From Halegenticoccus soli (GTDB lineage Archaea > Halobacteriota > Halobacteria > Halobacteriales > Haloferacaceae), in contig NZ_PEND01000003.1 in assembly GCF_002844195.1 (NCBI RefSeq), positions 124,001 through 188,000 of the forward strand: a stretch of DNA of 64,000 nt, in the 5' to 3' direction. This document shows, piece by piece, positions 34,798-44,068 of the stretch (its first letter is position 1; each line of letters begins with the position of its first letter). The position numbers and the translations under genes are program-made. The notes under the pieces were generated by a model, which did no database searches, was not told where the DNA came from, and saw only the letters and a list, made by a program, of their open reading frames with translations.

Positions 34798-35169
34798 ACG
34801 CCCGAACGGTGATGCGGCCGGGTACTAAACGCTTCGCCGGAGGAAGGACGATGGCGGCTTACCGGTCACGTGTCGCCCCTGCGTTCTTGGGAGGGGAACG
34901 TCCGGGCAGGAGAAAGCGGCGAAAGTGTGGCATTCGTCGACGGGCCGACACGTATATTCCCCTCACGGGAACACGTGCTACTCGTGCCTCCCTGCTGAAT
35001 CCCGGTGCAACCTCTCTCACCGCTCGGAGGTACCAAGCCGGGGTGTCGAACGCCGTCACCGGTTCACAGACCGAGGTTATCACCGGAACGGATTTGGAAC
35101 GTTAACGCGGAAATGCAGGTGAAACGCCACGAACGATTTCGTCGGCGACCTTCGTTGTAGCTCCCAGCC

Positions 35170-35186
35170 GTTCCCCTACTAGGAAC
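35170..35186 (+). promoter_or_regulatory. Inverted repeat, candidate IclR operator
   Basis: GTTCC and GGAAC flank CCTACTA, immediately upstream of the TATA box of the IclR gene. The first IclR gene has a repeat in the same position. Confidence 0.45.
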
Positions 35187-35197
35187 AGAATTAAGTA
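35187..35197 (+). promoter_or_regulatory. TATA box of the IclR gene at 35221
   Basis: AGAATTAAGTA is centred about 28 bp before the ATG at 35221. Confidence 0.5.
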
Positions 35198-35220
35198 ACT
35201 GGGATAATGTCGTACGAAGC

Positions 35221-36012
35221 ATGAACACGAGCACAGATATCGACGAACCAGCCCGACAGCCGCGGACGATACGGGGGGTGAATATCTCGTATCGCATCCT
35301 GGAAGCAATCAAATCGCTCAACGGTGCGGGCGTCTCGGAGATCGCGTCACACGTCGGTCATTCGAAGAGTACGGTCTACAGTCACCTCACCACGCTAGAA
35401 CAGAACGAAATTATCGTGAAGGAGGACAACGAGTACCGGTTCGGCCTCCGGTTGCTGAGCTTCGCGGGGCGGGTCCGCGACCAAATAGGCAACTACGACA
35501 TCATCACGGCCGAACTGGACTCGGTCGCCGAGGAGATGGACGAAGTCATCCAGTTCGGCCTTGAAGAACACGGGCGGGTGAAGTACCTCTACAAGGCCAG
35601 CGGTGAGCGTGCGGTCGTTACCGCATCGCGACCCGGGTCCCACTCGCCGGTCCACTCTACGTCGCTCGGCAAGGCGATTCTCGCCCACCTTCCCGAAGAA
35701 CGCGTCGACGAAATCATCCGCGAGCGAGGGCTGCCGGCGCGAACACCGAACACGATAACTGACCGTGACAACCTTATGGAGGAATTGGCGACGACGCGTG
35801 AGCGGGGGTACGCCCTCGACGACGAGGAGAATCTCGAAGGAGTACGGTGCGTCGCGGCACCGGTTATGAATGGGGACGACGTGTTCGGCGCGGTGAGTAT
35901 CACCGGTCCGTCGCATCGGTTCTCCCACAGGCATCTCGAACGCGAATTCGCCGAACTCGCCCAGGAGACCGCGAACGTCATCGAACTCAACACCAAGTAC
36001 TCATCGTTGTGA
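35221..36012 (+). CDS. IclR family transcriptional regulator
   Basis: A 263-residue regulator. The winged helix occupies ~20-75 (NISYRILEAIKSLNGAGVSE, recognition helix SKSTVYSHLTTL). The effector domain has YKASGERAVVTAS, TSLGKAILAHLP, RGYALDDEENLEG, CVAAPV and GAVSITGPSHR. It shares the domain layout with the regulators at 19582 and 59862. The mannonate dehydratase gene follows 110 bp downstream on the same strand, making that enzyme and the sugar-acid genes to the left likely targets. Confidence 0.93.
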   Translation: MNTSTDIDEPARQPRTIRGVNISYRILEAIKSLNGAGVSEIASHVGHSKSTVYSHLTTLEQNEIIVKEDNEYRFGLRLLSFAGRVRDQIGNYDIITAELDSVAEEMDEVIQFGLEEHGRVKYLYKASGERAVVTASRPGSHSPVHSTSLGKAILAHLPEERVDEIIRERGLPARTPNTITDRDNLMEELATTRERGYALDDEENLEGVRCVAAPVMNGDDVFGAVSITGPSHRFSHRHLEREFAELAQETANVIELNTKYSSL

Positions 36013-36121
36013 ACGCAGAAGTCGACGTTTCGTGCCCCTGATCGGGCCAGGATGTTGACACCACTCACACGGGTGGGCATTCATCCCCCTACTATTTGTC
36101 CCTCCATGGACATCGGTACCC

Positions 36122-37189
36122 ATGAACAGGAGCACTGCGACGGCTGAGGCGGCTACCGACGCGAACGTTCGCGTCGGTGTTCGGACGCGAGCACTCTCGA
36201 AACCTCGACTTCAGTACATTAGACAGCTAGGCGCAACCGATATTTTCGTCGACCACGCCGACACGGACGAAGAGCCGGACGAGTTCAACGATCGAGACGG
36301 CACCGACACGCTCTCCGTCGGCCGGGATGCAATACCCACCGTCGCCGAACTCGATGCGGCCCGTGAGCGCGTCGAAAGCGCGGGGCTCACCCTCACCGGC
36401 ATCCAGTCACTCCCATATTCGTTGTACGGGGACATCATGTTCGGACGCGACGGGGCAGAGGAAGCGCTCGACCAGATTACGACGCTCGTGCGCAATCTCG
36501 GCGAGGCAGACATCCCGATTCTGGGCTACCAGTGGAACCCCCGCGGGGTGGTTCCGATGCGGACCGCGCCGGTCGAACTTCGCGGCGGCGCGGTCGGCAC
36601 CGGCTTCGACCTCGACGACCTCGACGATCCGGACGGCCTAGCCCCCGGTCTCGATCGGGCGTACACCGAAGCGGAGTTTTGGGAACACTACGAGTCGTTT
36701 CTGAAAGCCGTCCTGCCGGTCGCCGAGGAGGCAGGCGTCAGACTCGCGCTGCACCCTGTCGACCCGCCAGTGCTTGAATCGCTCGGAGGCATTCCGCGGC
36801 TGTTCCGAAACGTCGAGAATTTCGAGCGGGCGATGGACCTCGTTCCGAGTGATAACCACGGACTGAAGCTCTGCCTGGGCTGTTTCTCGCAGATGGGCGA
36901 GGACATAGACGCGGTGCTCCGTCGGTTCGGCGAGCGCGATCAGATCGTCTTCGTCCACTTCCGCGACGTCGAGGGAACCGTCCCGCGATTCAATGAGACG
37001 TTAGTCGACGAGGGGAACTTCGATACCAGCGAGGCCGTCCGGACGCTCCACGAAATCGGCTTCGACGGTGTCGTCATTCCCGATCACGTCCCGAAGGTCG
37101 TCGGGGACGACGACTGGCGACACCGTGCCCGAGGGTTCACTGTTGGGTACCTTCGAGGTGTCATCGACACGGTGCGTTCGGGGAACTAA
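36122..37189 (+). CDS. uxuA: Mannonate dehydratase (UxuA family)
   Basis: A 355-residue TIM barrel of the UxuA family, which dehydrates D-mannonate to 2-keto-3-deoxy-D-gluconate. Metal-ligand motifs are present: LALHP (His), LCLGCFSQMGEDI (Cys), FVHFRDVEGT (His) and VIPDHVPK (Asp). The usual HPDDPP reads HPVDPP here, a substitution next to the active site that may alter substrate. The first ~15 residues are a polar extension, so a later start is possible. In an inositol or hexuronate context it would feed the Entner-Doudoroff intermediate. Confidence 0.85.
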   Translation: MNRSTATAEAATDANVRVGVRTRALSKPRLQYIRQLGATDIFVDHADTDEEPDEFNDRDGTDTLSVGRDAIPTVAELDAARERVESAGLTLTGIQSLPYSLYGDIMFGRDGAEEALDQITTLVRNLGEADIPILGYQWNPRGVVPMRTAPVELRGGAVGTGFDLDDLDDPDGLAPGLDRAYTEAEFWEHYESFLKAVLPVAEEAGVRLALHPVDPPVLESLGGIPRLFRNVENFERAMDLVPSDNHGLKLCLGCFSQMGEDIDAVLRRFGERDQIVFVHFRDVEGTVPRFNETLVDEGNFDTSEAVRTLHEIGFDGVVIPDHVPKVVGDDDWRHRARGFTVGYLRGVIDTVRSGN

Positions 37190-38682
37190 ATCGAGGAGCG
37201 ACGCCCTACAATCGAGTTCCGTCGTTTGACTGATTGTATCTGTCGCATCCCGTTCGAGTAACCGTGTCCCGCTGCTGCTCTTCGGTTCCGCCCTTCTGCA
37301 ACTCGAGATAGGTGTCGCCCAGCGGCACCCTCGGCGGTCCTCGAACCTTCGGCTCGAATAGATGTCTGTCAGGTCACTCGCTGGTTGCCGGGGTTCGCCC
37401 TACAACCGTCGAAGAGCGAGCGTAAGGACTAGGCGGGCTACCTCCTGCCACGACAGACGATTTAACCGCCGATGCCGACAGAACGGCTCTGTCATCATGT
37501 CGGCTCTGTCTCCGTGCTCCAAGAGGCGCTCACTCTGACGAGCGTGATCCAGCTCACACCCACGTCAGCGCGTTCACCGATACAGGACGAATTACTCCCC
37601 GAGGAGAAAGACACCGGAGCCGGCGAAAAGCCAACGCCGAACCGTGTGTCGCTACCATCTTCCAATAAAGACATTAGTGGTGAGAAACTGGATGTCGAGT
37701 ATCTAATTCGCCGAGTTTGCACTCTGAAAACGCGTAGCACAAGTAATTACTCTCTCACGCGGTCCTGTGCACCGATGACGAACCGCTTCGAAGCCATAGT
37801 TACAACAGTATAGCTGTAATCACTACCGAGAACAAAGAACCGGAACCGGCCGTCATGGCTGTTCTCTACAAGCAATCCGCCACTGTCTGGGAGTTTCTGC
37901 ATTCGGCTAGTTTTTTGGATTTGTTTTGAGTAAGCGCCGGGACACTCACAAGTGAGGTGATTGCGGTAGTACCGCGTCGCTTGTTCAGTCTTATCGGACA
38001 CCAAAGTTTCGATCTGACGAAGAGAGTCATGGAAAACGTTGCAACATTCGTTTATTCTCTAAGAAGATTTTTGATACTGCTCTATATCCATCAACGATAT
38101 GGCCGCTATTACGCTCGATCTAGTATACTTCCCATTGATGGTATCAGCCTTATACGTTCGTCATCAACGAATGCAGGGACAAAGCTTGTCGACTGCAGGG
38201 ATTTTACGCTACGCGGGCAGGGAGGTCCCCGAGTAGGCGCGGTTTCCTCTGCGGTTTCTGTCGGGTCGAAATAAAGGACAGCGTGCGGTAAGACGTTCTG
38301 CGAGGTCTGCGACCGTTTAGGGAAGTGGCCGCGGTCTATCTCGGAATCGGCGAACCGCTTCGACACTGCGATAAGCTGTCTGTCCACGGCGTCGACACGG
38401 ATTGGTGCATTCTAAGACCTGAATCTCTCATCGTCTGCACCCAAAAGAAAAGCAGCTCTCATCCGTCACGGCACCGCCCAGTTCTCGGCGGCGGTGGAGA
38501 TGTGTCTCGGTCTACTATCCCCCACGATCGTCGACCAACACCTCGAAATCAGTATTCTCGACGCTGAGCGTCTCAACGCCGAGTGGTTCGTCGCCCTCGT
38601 TGCCGGAATCGCGACGCTTCCAGCGTCCAATTGTCGGGGTTCGAGGATAAGGTTCATTCACTTGCTCCTGAATACGAACAGT
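37190..38682. other. 1.5-kb region without a clear gene
   Basis: Lower-GC DNA between mannonate dehydratase and the aldehyde dehydrogenase. Frames here are short and none matches a family I recognise; one small minus-strand ORF is listed separately. The mixture of AT-rich segments and broken frames looks like decayed genes or mobile-element debris, but no terminal repeats were identified. Confidence 0.4.
37747..38004 (-). CDS. Possible small hypothetical protein (85 aa)
   Basis: The frame reads MVSDKTEQATRYYRNHLTCE and ends KRFVIGAQDRVRE. The central part (GGLLVENSHDGRFRFFVLGS) looks like folded, non-repetitive protein sequence. No family was recognised, and base use is lower in GC than its neighbours. 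It could be a genuine small haloarchaeal protein from transferred DNA or a chance frame. Confidence 0.3.
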   Translation of the reverse strand: MVSDKTEQATRYYRNHLTCECPGAYSKQIQKTSRMQKLPDSGGLLVENSHDGRFRFFVLGSDYSYTVVTMASKRFVIGAQDRVRE

Positions 38683-40122
38683 ATGTCGGAGACAGACGTA
38701 TACGGTCTGCTAATAGACGGCGAATCCGTTCCCGCAGCGTCCGGAAAGACGTTCACCACCTACGATCCAGCGACTGAAGAGCCACTTGCTGAGGTAGCGA
38801 GAGGAGCGGAGGCGGACATCGACCGTGCGGTGGAGAGTGGACGAGAGGCGTTCGAGAAGTGGCGGACGACTCCACCGGAGGAGCGTGGTCGACTACTCAC
38901 GCGCCTCGCCACGGCGATCCAGAATGACATCGACCGCCTAACAGAACTCGAGGTGCGGGACAACGGCAAACCGCTGTCGCAGGCCCGAGCCGACGTCGAA
39001 GGCTGTGCACGCTACTTCGAGTACTATGCGGGCATCGCGGACAAAATCCACGGCGACACCATTCCGCTGACGCACGGCTATACGGACTACACAATCCACG
39101 AACCGCTTGGCGTTACGGGACAGATTATCCCGTGGAACTTCCCAATCAACCTTGTCGGCCGGACCACTGCGCCGGCACTCGCAGCAGGCAACGTCGCAGT
39201 CGCCAAACCCGCCGAGGAGACGTCGCTTTCGGCGTTGGAGGTCGGAAAACTTGCCGTAGACGTTGGGTTTCCCTCGGGTGTTCTTAACGTCATCCCCGGC
39301 TTCGGCGCGGAGGCGGGGGCCGCCTTAGCAAGCCACCCCGATGTCAACGGGATCAGCTTCACGGGGTCAGTTGCGACCGGGCGGCAGGTCGCCAAGCTCG
39401 CTGCGGACAACGTTACGCCGACCCACCTCGAACTCGGTGGAAAGAGCCCGAACGTCGTCTTTCCCGACGCCGACCTTGACGTCGCACTCGACGAGACGAT
39501 CAAGGCGATCTTCGGCACCAATGCGGGGCAGGTCTGCTCGGCCGGGTCGCGACTTCTTGTCCACAAGGAGATCCACGACGTCTTCGTAGACGAGCTTGCG
39601 AAGCGGACTGCCGACCTCTCGATCGGGCCGGGGAGTGACGACCCAAACGTCGGCCCACTCGTCTCCGCCGACCAGTATGAGAAGGTGCAGAAGTACGTCA
39701 ACATCGGTCGAAGTGAGGTCGGCGATCCGATTGTCGGCGGCGACGCCCCTCACCGGAACGGGTACTTTATCAGGCCGACCATCTTCGACAACGTCGACAA
39801 CGGCATGCGTATCGCCCAAGAAGAGATCTTCGGGCCGGTTTTGAGCGTTATCGAGTTTGAAAATGATGACGAGGCGATCGAACTGGCGAACGATGTCGAC
39901 TACGGACTCGTTGCCGGTATCTTCACCACCGACGTCGGTCGCGCCCACCGCTTTGCACGTGATGTCGACGCCGGTCAGGTTTACGTCAACGAATGGTTTG
40001 CGGGCGGCGTGGAGACGCCTTTCGGCGGGTACAAGCAGAGCGGGATCGGTCGCGAAAAGGGGCTCGAAGCGATCGAGAGCTACACGCAAGTAAAGAACGT
40101 CTGCCTCAAGATCGACCAATGA
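38683..40122 (+). CDS. NAD(P)-dependent aldehyde dehydrogenase
   Basis: A 479-residue aldehyde dehydrogenase. VIPWNFP-type motif (QIIPWNFPIN), FTGSVATGRQ coenzyme loop, ELGGKSPNVVF (general-base Glu) and NAGQVCSAGSRLLV (catalytic Cys) are all present, with FGGYKQSGIGRE near the C-terminus. The frame is open 63 codons further upstream, but homology starts at MSETDVYGLLIDGESVPAAS, so I chose 38683. In this context oxidation of 2-oxoglutarate semialdehyde, glyceraldehyde or lactaldehyde is plausible. Confidence 0.93.
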   Translation: MSETDVYGLLIDGESVPAASGKTFTTYDPATEEPLAEVARGAEADIDRAVESGREAFEKWRTTPPEERGRLLTRLATAIQNDIDRLTELEVRDNGKPLSQARADVEGCARYFEYYAGIADKIHGDTIPLTHGYTDYTIHEPLGVTGQIIPWNFPINLVGRTTAPALAAGNVAVAKPAEETSLSALEVGKLAVDVGFPSGVLNVIPGFGAEAGAALASHPDVNGISFTGSVATGRQVAKLAADNVTPTHLELGGKSPNVVFPDADLDVALDETIKAIFGTNAGQVCSAGSRLLVHKEIHDVFVDELAKRTADLSIGPGSDDPNVGPLVSADQYEKVQKYVNIGRSEVGDPIVGGDAPHRNGYFIRPTIFDNVDNGMRIAQEEIFGPVLSVIEFENDDEAIELANDVDYGLVAGIFTTDVGRAHRFARDVDAGQVYVNEWFAGGVETPFGGYKQSGIGREKGLEAIESYTQVKNVCLKIDQ

Positions 40123-40544
40123 TGAAGCCACCACGGACGACGCACGGTCAGTACTCGACGATCAAGCGTTGGAGCGCACCGAGATACGGATCAGAACGGA
40201 CGATGGGTGCTGTGACGGGAGGGGGTCGCGGATGGGCGTGTCCGACAGACTCAGGACACATGGCGATCGGACCGGTACTATCGACAGGGTTGATGTGGTG
40301 ACGCCGTCCCGCCGTTGGGACCACGACAAGCATACGCTCTCACGTTCGGTATTGCTGACGTGGCCGGCGTTGGATCGTTGTTTGATGTACCACACACAAT
40401 CTGACTGACGGTCAGCGGACGGCGACGCGAAAATGAGGCCTAAAAGACGCTGTCATCGATATTCGGGCTTTAAGACAAGTGCGTCGTGTGATGATGGATG
40501 CCTCCAGGTGTCCCGGTGCGACCATCGGGCACCCACGATCGTCC
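40123..40544. other. Intergenic region between convergent genes
   Basis: About 420 bp. No gene was recognised. A short inverted repeat CTGAC-TGACG-GTCAG lies at 40401-40415; as both flanking genes end here, it could mark a terminator or a lost regulatory site. Confidence 0.4.
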
Positions 40545-41651
40545 TCAGTGTTTGTGTTCTGGGATCAGCGTCGCCCGAGTGACCGCACGGCTGTCAGATT
40601 TATGGAGCGCTTCCTCAACGTCGTCCAATGCAAACTCTGCGTCGATCAGCTCGTCGTACGGGTAGCTGTCGCTATTCTCGTCGAGAAAGTCGAGCGCTCG
40701 GTGGAGATACCAGGGGTTGTATCGGACAACGGAGGTGATGTCGATCGACTTACGGGTGAGCGCTCCGGGGTCGAACTGCGTGGTATGACCGGGACTGACG
40801 TTCCCCATCTCCAGATAACGACCCCCATCGCGAAGCAGGTGGATCCCCTCGGCGAAGGCGGCTGGCACGCCTGCTACTTCGACAGCCACATCGGCACCGA
40901 TGCCGCCAGTGAGTTTCCTGACACGCTCGCTTCGGGCTTCAACTGTGTCGTACTCTCGGAAGTCGACGACGTAGTCGACGCCGAACTCGCGGGCCCGTTC
41001 GATTCGCCCGTCGACCCCCTCAACGACGATCGTCTCTGCGCCCTGCTCGTTCGCGTACGCGATCGCGTTGAGGCCGAGGCCGCCTGCACCTTGAACGACG
41101 ACCGTGTCGTCGTACTCGACGCCTGTCTCATCGAGACCGAACATGACCTGCGAAAGCGCACAGTTCGCGCCCGCAGCGATACCCGGATCGAGTCCGTCCG
41201 GGACCTTGTAGAAGTACTGGTCGGGATGGACATAGTAGTGTGTTGAAAAGGTGCCGTGAAAGTGCGGGGGCTCCTCCGGAGGCTTTGACCAGTAGCGATA
41301 GGCATTCTGGCAGAGGTGGAACTGGCCCGCCTGACAGGAATAACACCGCTGGCAGGTGATGTAGTAGACGGGCGCGATCAGGTCGCCCACCTCGATCGGC
41401 TCGCCGGCGTAGTCGGTTGTGACGCCGTCGCCGAGTTCGGCGACACGACAGAGCACCTCGTGACCGAGCACCCCCTCCTTCACCTGCGGGTGGTGTCCCC
41501 GCCAGATGTGCAGTTCGGAACCGCAGACGTTCGCGCGTACGACCTCGGCGATCAGAGCGCCGGGTTCGGGTTCCGGAACCTCGTACTCTTGGGTCTCCAG
41601 CTTCTCCGGCTCGTCGAGGTAGATGAGCCTACCGGTGGGACGAGATGCCAT
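40545..41651 (-). CDS. Zinc-dependent MDR dehydrogenase, candidate HpsP-role enzyme
   Basis: A 368-residue Zn dehydrogenase. VVRANVCGSELHIWRGHHP holds the catalytic Cys; GVLGHEVLCRV the His-Glu; ITCQRCYSCQAGQFHLC the four structural-zinc cysteines; VVVQGAGGLGLNAIAYA the NAD fold. An aromatic-rich segment (YRYWSKPPEEPPHFHGTFST) sets it apart from the other Zn dehydrogenases here. It has its own TATA (about 41676-41684) before the ATG at 41651. Next to an HpsN-like gene and an SDR, it could oxidise DHPS at C2, but that role is inferred only from neighbours. Confidence 0.87.
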   Translation of the reverse strand: MASRPTGRLIYLDEPEKLETQEYEVPEPEPGALIAEVVRANVCGSELHIWRGHHPQVKEGVLGHEVLCRVAELGDGVTTDYAGEPIEVGDLIAPVYYITCQRCYSCQAGQFHLCQNAYRYWSKPPEEPPHFHGTFSTHYYVHPDQYFYKVPDGLDPGIAAGANCALSQVMFGLDETGVEYDDTVVVQGAGGLGLNAIAYANEQGAETIVVEGVDGRIERAREFGVDYVVDFREYDTVEARSERVRKLTGGIGADVAVEVAGVPAAFAEGIHLLRDGGRYLEMGNVSPGHTTQFDPGALTRKSIDITSVVRYNPWYLHRALDFLDENSDSYPYDELIDAEFALDDVEEALHKSDSRAVTRATLIPEHKH

Positions 41652-41724
41652 AGCGTCTATCCCCTATCGACCCTCATAAAAGTACTGCTGGGCGGTACCA
41701 TGGCTCACTCCGGGACGCTGCCGA

Positions 41725-42498
41725 TTAGTACCAGACCGTGCCCGCGTCCACATTGATGTCTTGCCCGGTGATGTGTCGCCCGCGCTCGCTCAGCAGGTAG
41801 GCGGTCAACTCGGCGACATCGCGAGCCTCGACGAGGGATCCGAGCGCCGCCGTGTCGGTGAACACGCACGCTTTCGCCTCCTCGTAGGTGATACCTCGAC
41901 GCTCCGCCTGCCGCTCGATAACCCGTTCGATCCGGGGACCGCGGGTCGCGCCGGGACAGATCGCGTTCACCCGAACGCCATCCTCGCCGAGTTCGAATGC
42001 GAGAGTTCGCGTGAGTCCGATTACCGCCATTTTGGCGGCCGTGTACGGGGTACGGTGTTCGAGCGGCCGCTTCCCGCTGATCGACGAGATATTCACGACG
42101 GCGGCCCGGTCACTCCGACGGAGGTGCGGCGTGGCGTGTTTAACCGTGAGAAACATTCCAGTGACGTTCACGGCAAACGTCCGGTCCCACGCCTTGCGGT
42201 CAACTTCCTCAACGGGGGCCGTCGGTCCGGCGATGCCGGCATTGTTCACCAGCCCGTCGAGCCCGCCGAAGGTCTCGACCGTCTCCTCGATTGCCGCAGT
42301 AACCGATGCTTCATCTGTGACGTCGGTTCTGACGGCGAGGGTGCGGGTCGGTTCGCCGATCGCTTCAGCCGTCTCCTCAATCCCGTCGCTTCGACTCGCC
42401 AGCGCGACGTTGGCCCCGGCCTCCGCCAGTGTGACTGCGATCTCCCGGCCGATACCGCGACTCGCGCCGGTGACGAATACCGTGTCGTTCGATAGCAC
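41725..42498 (-). CDS. Classical short-chain dehydrogenase/reductase, candidate HpsO-role enzyme
   Basis: A 257-residue SDR. TGASRGIG is the cofactor motif, NNAG the structural motif, and Ser (VNISSIS), YTAAK the catalytic triad; it ends with ITGQDINVDAGTVW. The start is a GTG at 42498, placed 25 bp after a TATAAA on the minus strand (leaderless). It is divergent from the HisD-family gene. It would oxidise a secondary alcohol with NAD; in DHPS clusters an SDR accompanies HpsN, which is the basis for the suggested role. Confidence 0.88.
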   Translation of the reverse strand: MLSNDTVFVTGASRGIGREIAVTLAEAGANVALASRSDGIEETAEAIGEPTRTLAVRTDVTDEASVTAAIEETVETFGGLDGLVNNAGIAGPTAPVEEVDRKAWDRTFAVNVTGMFLTVKHATPHLRRSDRAAVVNISSISGKRPLEHRTPYTAAKMAVIGLTRTLAFELGEDGVRVNAICPGATRGPRIERVIERQAERRGITYEEAKACVFTDTAALGSLVEARDVAELTAYLLSERGRHITGQDINVDAGTVWY

Positions 42499-42602
42499 GG
42501 TAAGGGGTGTGACGAGGAGTTATAAATGCATTACGAGTCGCAGAATCGACCGACGAGCAGGATTTATCACGTGACCTACCGACAGACAGTGTGAGGACGA
42601 GT

Positions 42603-43910
42603 ATGACAGAAGGTGTCACGTACTTCAAGGAGACAGAGAGCGAGTCGATCGATATCGACCAGGAAGTAACCGACTCCGTCCGGGACATCCTCTCGGAAGT
42701 CCGACGACGGGGTGACGAGGCGCTCCACGAACTCACGCGGCGGTTCGACGGCGTCGAGCGGGAGGATCTCCGAGTGAGCGACGAGGAGATCGAGACCGCC
42801 GCGGAGGCGCTCTCCGACGAGAAACGGGAGGCGATCGAGAGCACGATCGCCAACGTGCGCGAGTTTCACGAAGAACAGCGAGAACACATCGAGGGGTTCG
42901 AACGGGAGTTCACCGAGGGAATCAGGCTCGGCCAGCGCATCGTTCCCGTCGAGTCCGCAGGGACATACATCCCTGGCGGCCGCCATCCACTGGTCGCAGC
43001 GCCTGCGATGTCGATCGTGCCGGCGAAAGTTGCGGGCGTCGAGACGGTGATCACGTGCGCGCCGCCACAGGAGGACGGAAGCGTCCAGCCGGCGCAGCTG
43101 TACGCGATGGATCGAGCCGGCGCCGACGAGATATACGCCGTTGGCGGTGCGCAGGCGATCGGTGCGATGGCGTACGGCACCGAGACGGTTCCGGCGGTTG
43201 CGAAGGTTACTGGTCCAGGGAACGTCTTCACGACCGAGGCCAAGCGTCAGGTGTTCGGCCATGTAGGGATCGACTTCCTCGCCGGCCCGACGGAGATTCT
43301 GATCGTCGCCGACGAGACTGCCGATCCGGACCTCGTCGCGACTGACCTACTGGCGCAGGCAGAGCACGACCCCAACTCCCGGCCGGTCCTCGTCTCGACG
43401 GACGAAGACCTCGCGAACGCGGCGATCGATTCGGTCCGCGAACAGCTTCCGCATTTACGGACCGAGGAAACTGCCCGCGAGTGCTGGGAGACCAACGGTG
43501 AGGTGCTCGTCGCCGACACTCTGGACAGCGCCGTCGACGTCGCAAACGACTACGCCATTGAACATCTGCACCTAATGATCGACAATCCGCGGTCGATCGT
43601 TGACGACCTCCACAACTACGGGTCGCTCTTCCTCGGCGAACACTCGCCGGTTGTCTTCGGCGACAAGGCGGTCGGGACGAATCATAGCCTCCCGACGCTC
43701 GAAGTCGCCCGGTACAGCGGCGGGATCTGGGTCGGAACGTATCTGAAGACACTCACCCACCAGCAGGCGACGGCCGAGGGCGCAGCGCGAATCGCCCCGC
43801 TCGCGGCGAAGATCTGCGAACTGGAAGGCACGCACGCACACCAGCTTTCCGCGGAGGCTCGAATCCCCAGCGACATCCGGAACGACGGGACGGAGGTCGA
43901 AGACGACTGA
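42603..43910 (+). CDS. HisD-family dehydrogenase, sulfopropanediol 3-dehydrogenase (HpsN)-like
   Basis: A 435-residue histidinol-dehydrogenase-family enzyme. DLLAQAEHDPNS carries the zinc-ligand Gln/His, EHLHLMI the catalytic Glu-His, and GTHAHQLS a C-terminal His. The tail YGSLFLGEHSPVVFGDKAVG then TNHSLPTLEVARYSGG resembles remembered HpsN proteins, which oxidise the primary alcohol of 2,3-dihydroxypropanesulfonate to sulfolactate. In a catabolic island with an SDR, a Zn dehydrogenase and a nearby symporter, a histidine-biosynthesis role is less likely. GAGGA lies 6 nt before the ATG; an in-frame GTG at 42591 fits a leaderless start. Confidence 0.82.
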   Translation: MTEGVTYFKETESESIDIDQEVTDSVRDILSEVRRRGDEALHELTRRFDGVEREDLRVSDEEIETAAEALSDEKREAIESTIANVREFHEEQREHIEGFEREFTEGIRLGQRIVPVESAGTYIPGGRHPLVAAPAMSIVPAKVAGVETVITCAPPQEDGSVQPAQLYAMDRAGADEIYAVGGAQAIGAMAYGTETVPAVAKVTGPGNVFTTEAKRQVFGHVGIDFLAGPTEILIVADETADPDLVATDLLAQAEHDPNSRPVLVSTDEDLANAAIDSVREQLPHLRTEETARECWETNGEVLVADTLDSAVDVANDYAIEHLHLMIDNPRSIVDDLHNYGSLFLGEHSPVVFGDKAVGTNHSLPTLEVARYSGGIWVGTYLKTLTHQQATAEGAARIAPLAAKICELEGTHAHQLSAEARIPSDIRNDGTEVEDD

Positions 43911-44068
43911 GGCGGGAACAACCTCCGAGCCTGACCGCCTTTGCCTCGGAACGACGGTGAGAGCTTTCCCGTCGTTAGCTACTCGCGCATCATAGATATG
44001 GGTTCGTATGTAACGGTAGACGATCGGACTACGTCGATCATTCGAGCTGCCCGGTTCCTATCAGATTA

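Larger units (their letters stand above)
34798..35220. other. Intergenic region with the IclR promoter
   Basis: About 420 bp. The first 300 bp show nothing recognised. The last 60 bp carry the inverted repeat (35170-35186) and TATA (35187-35197) of the IclR gene. Confidence 0.5.

Noticed and set aside
37472-37813. 113-codon plus-strand frame
   Set aside because: No recognisable domain, start context or codon bias; likely chance in lower-GC DNA.
40401-40415. CTGAC/GTCAG inverted repeat as a TetR-type operator
   Set aside because: It sits between convergent genes with no promoter or regulator nearby, so it was only mentioned within the gap.
42603-43910. Plain histidinol dehydrogenase (hisD) call
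   Set aside because: The family is right, but there are no other his genes, and the C-terminal block and the neighbouring dehydrogenases fit the HpsN type better. It stays the main alternative.
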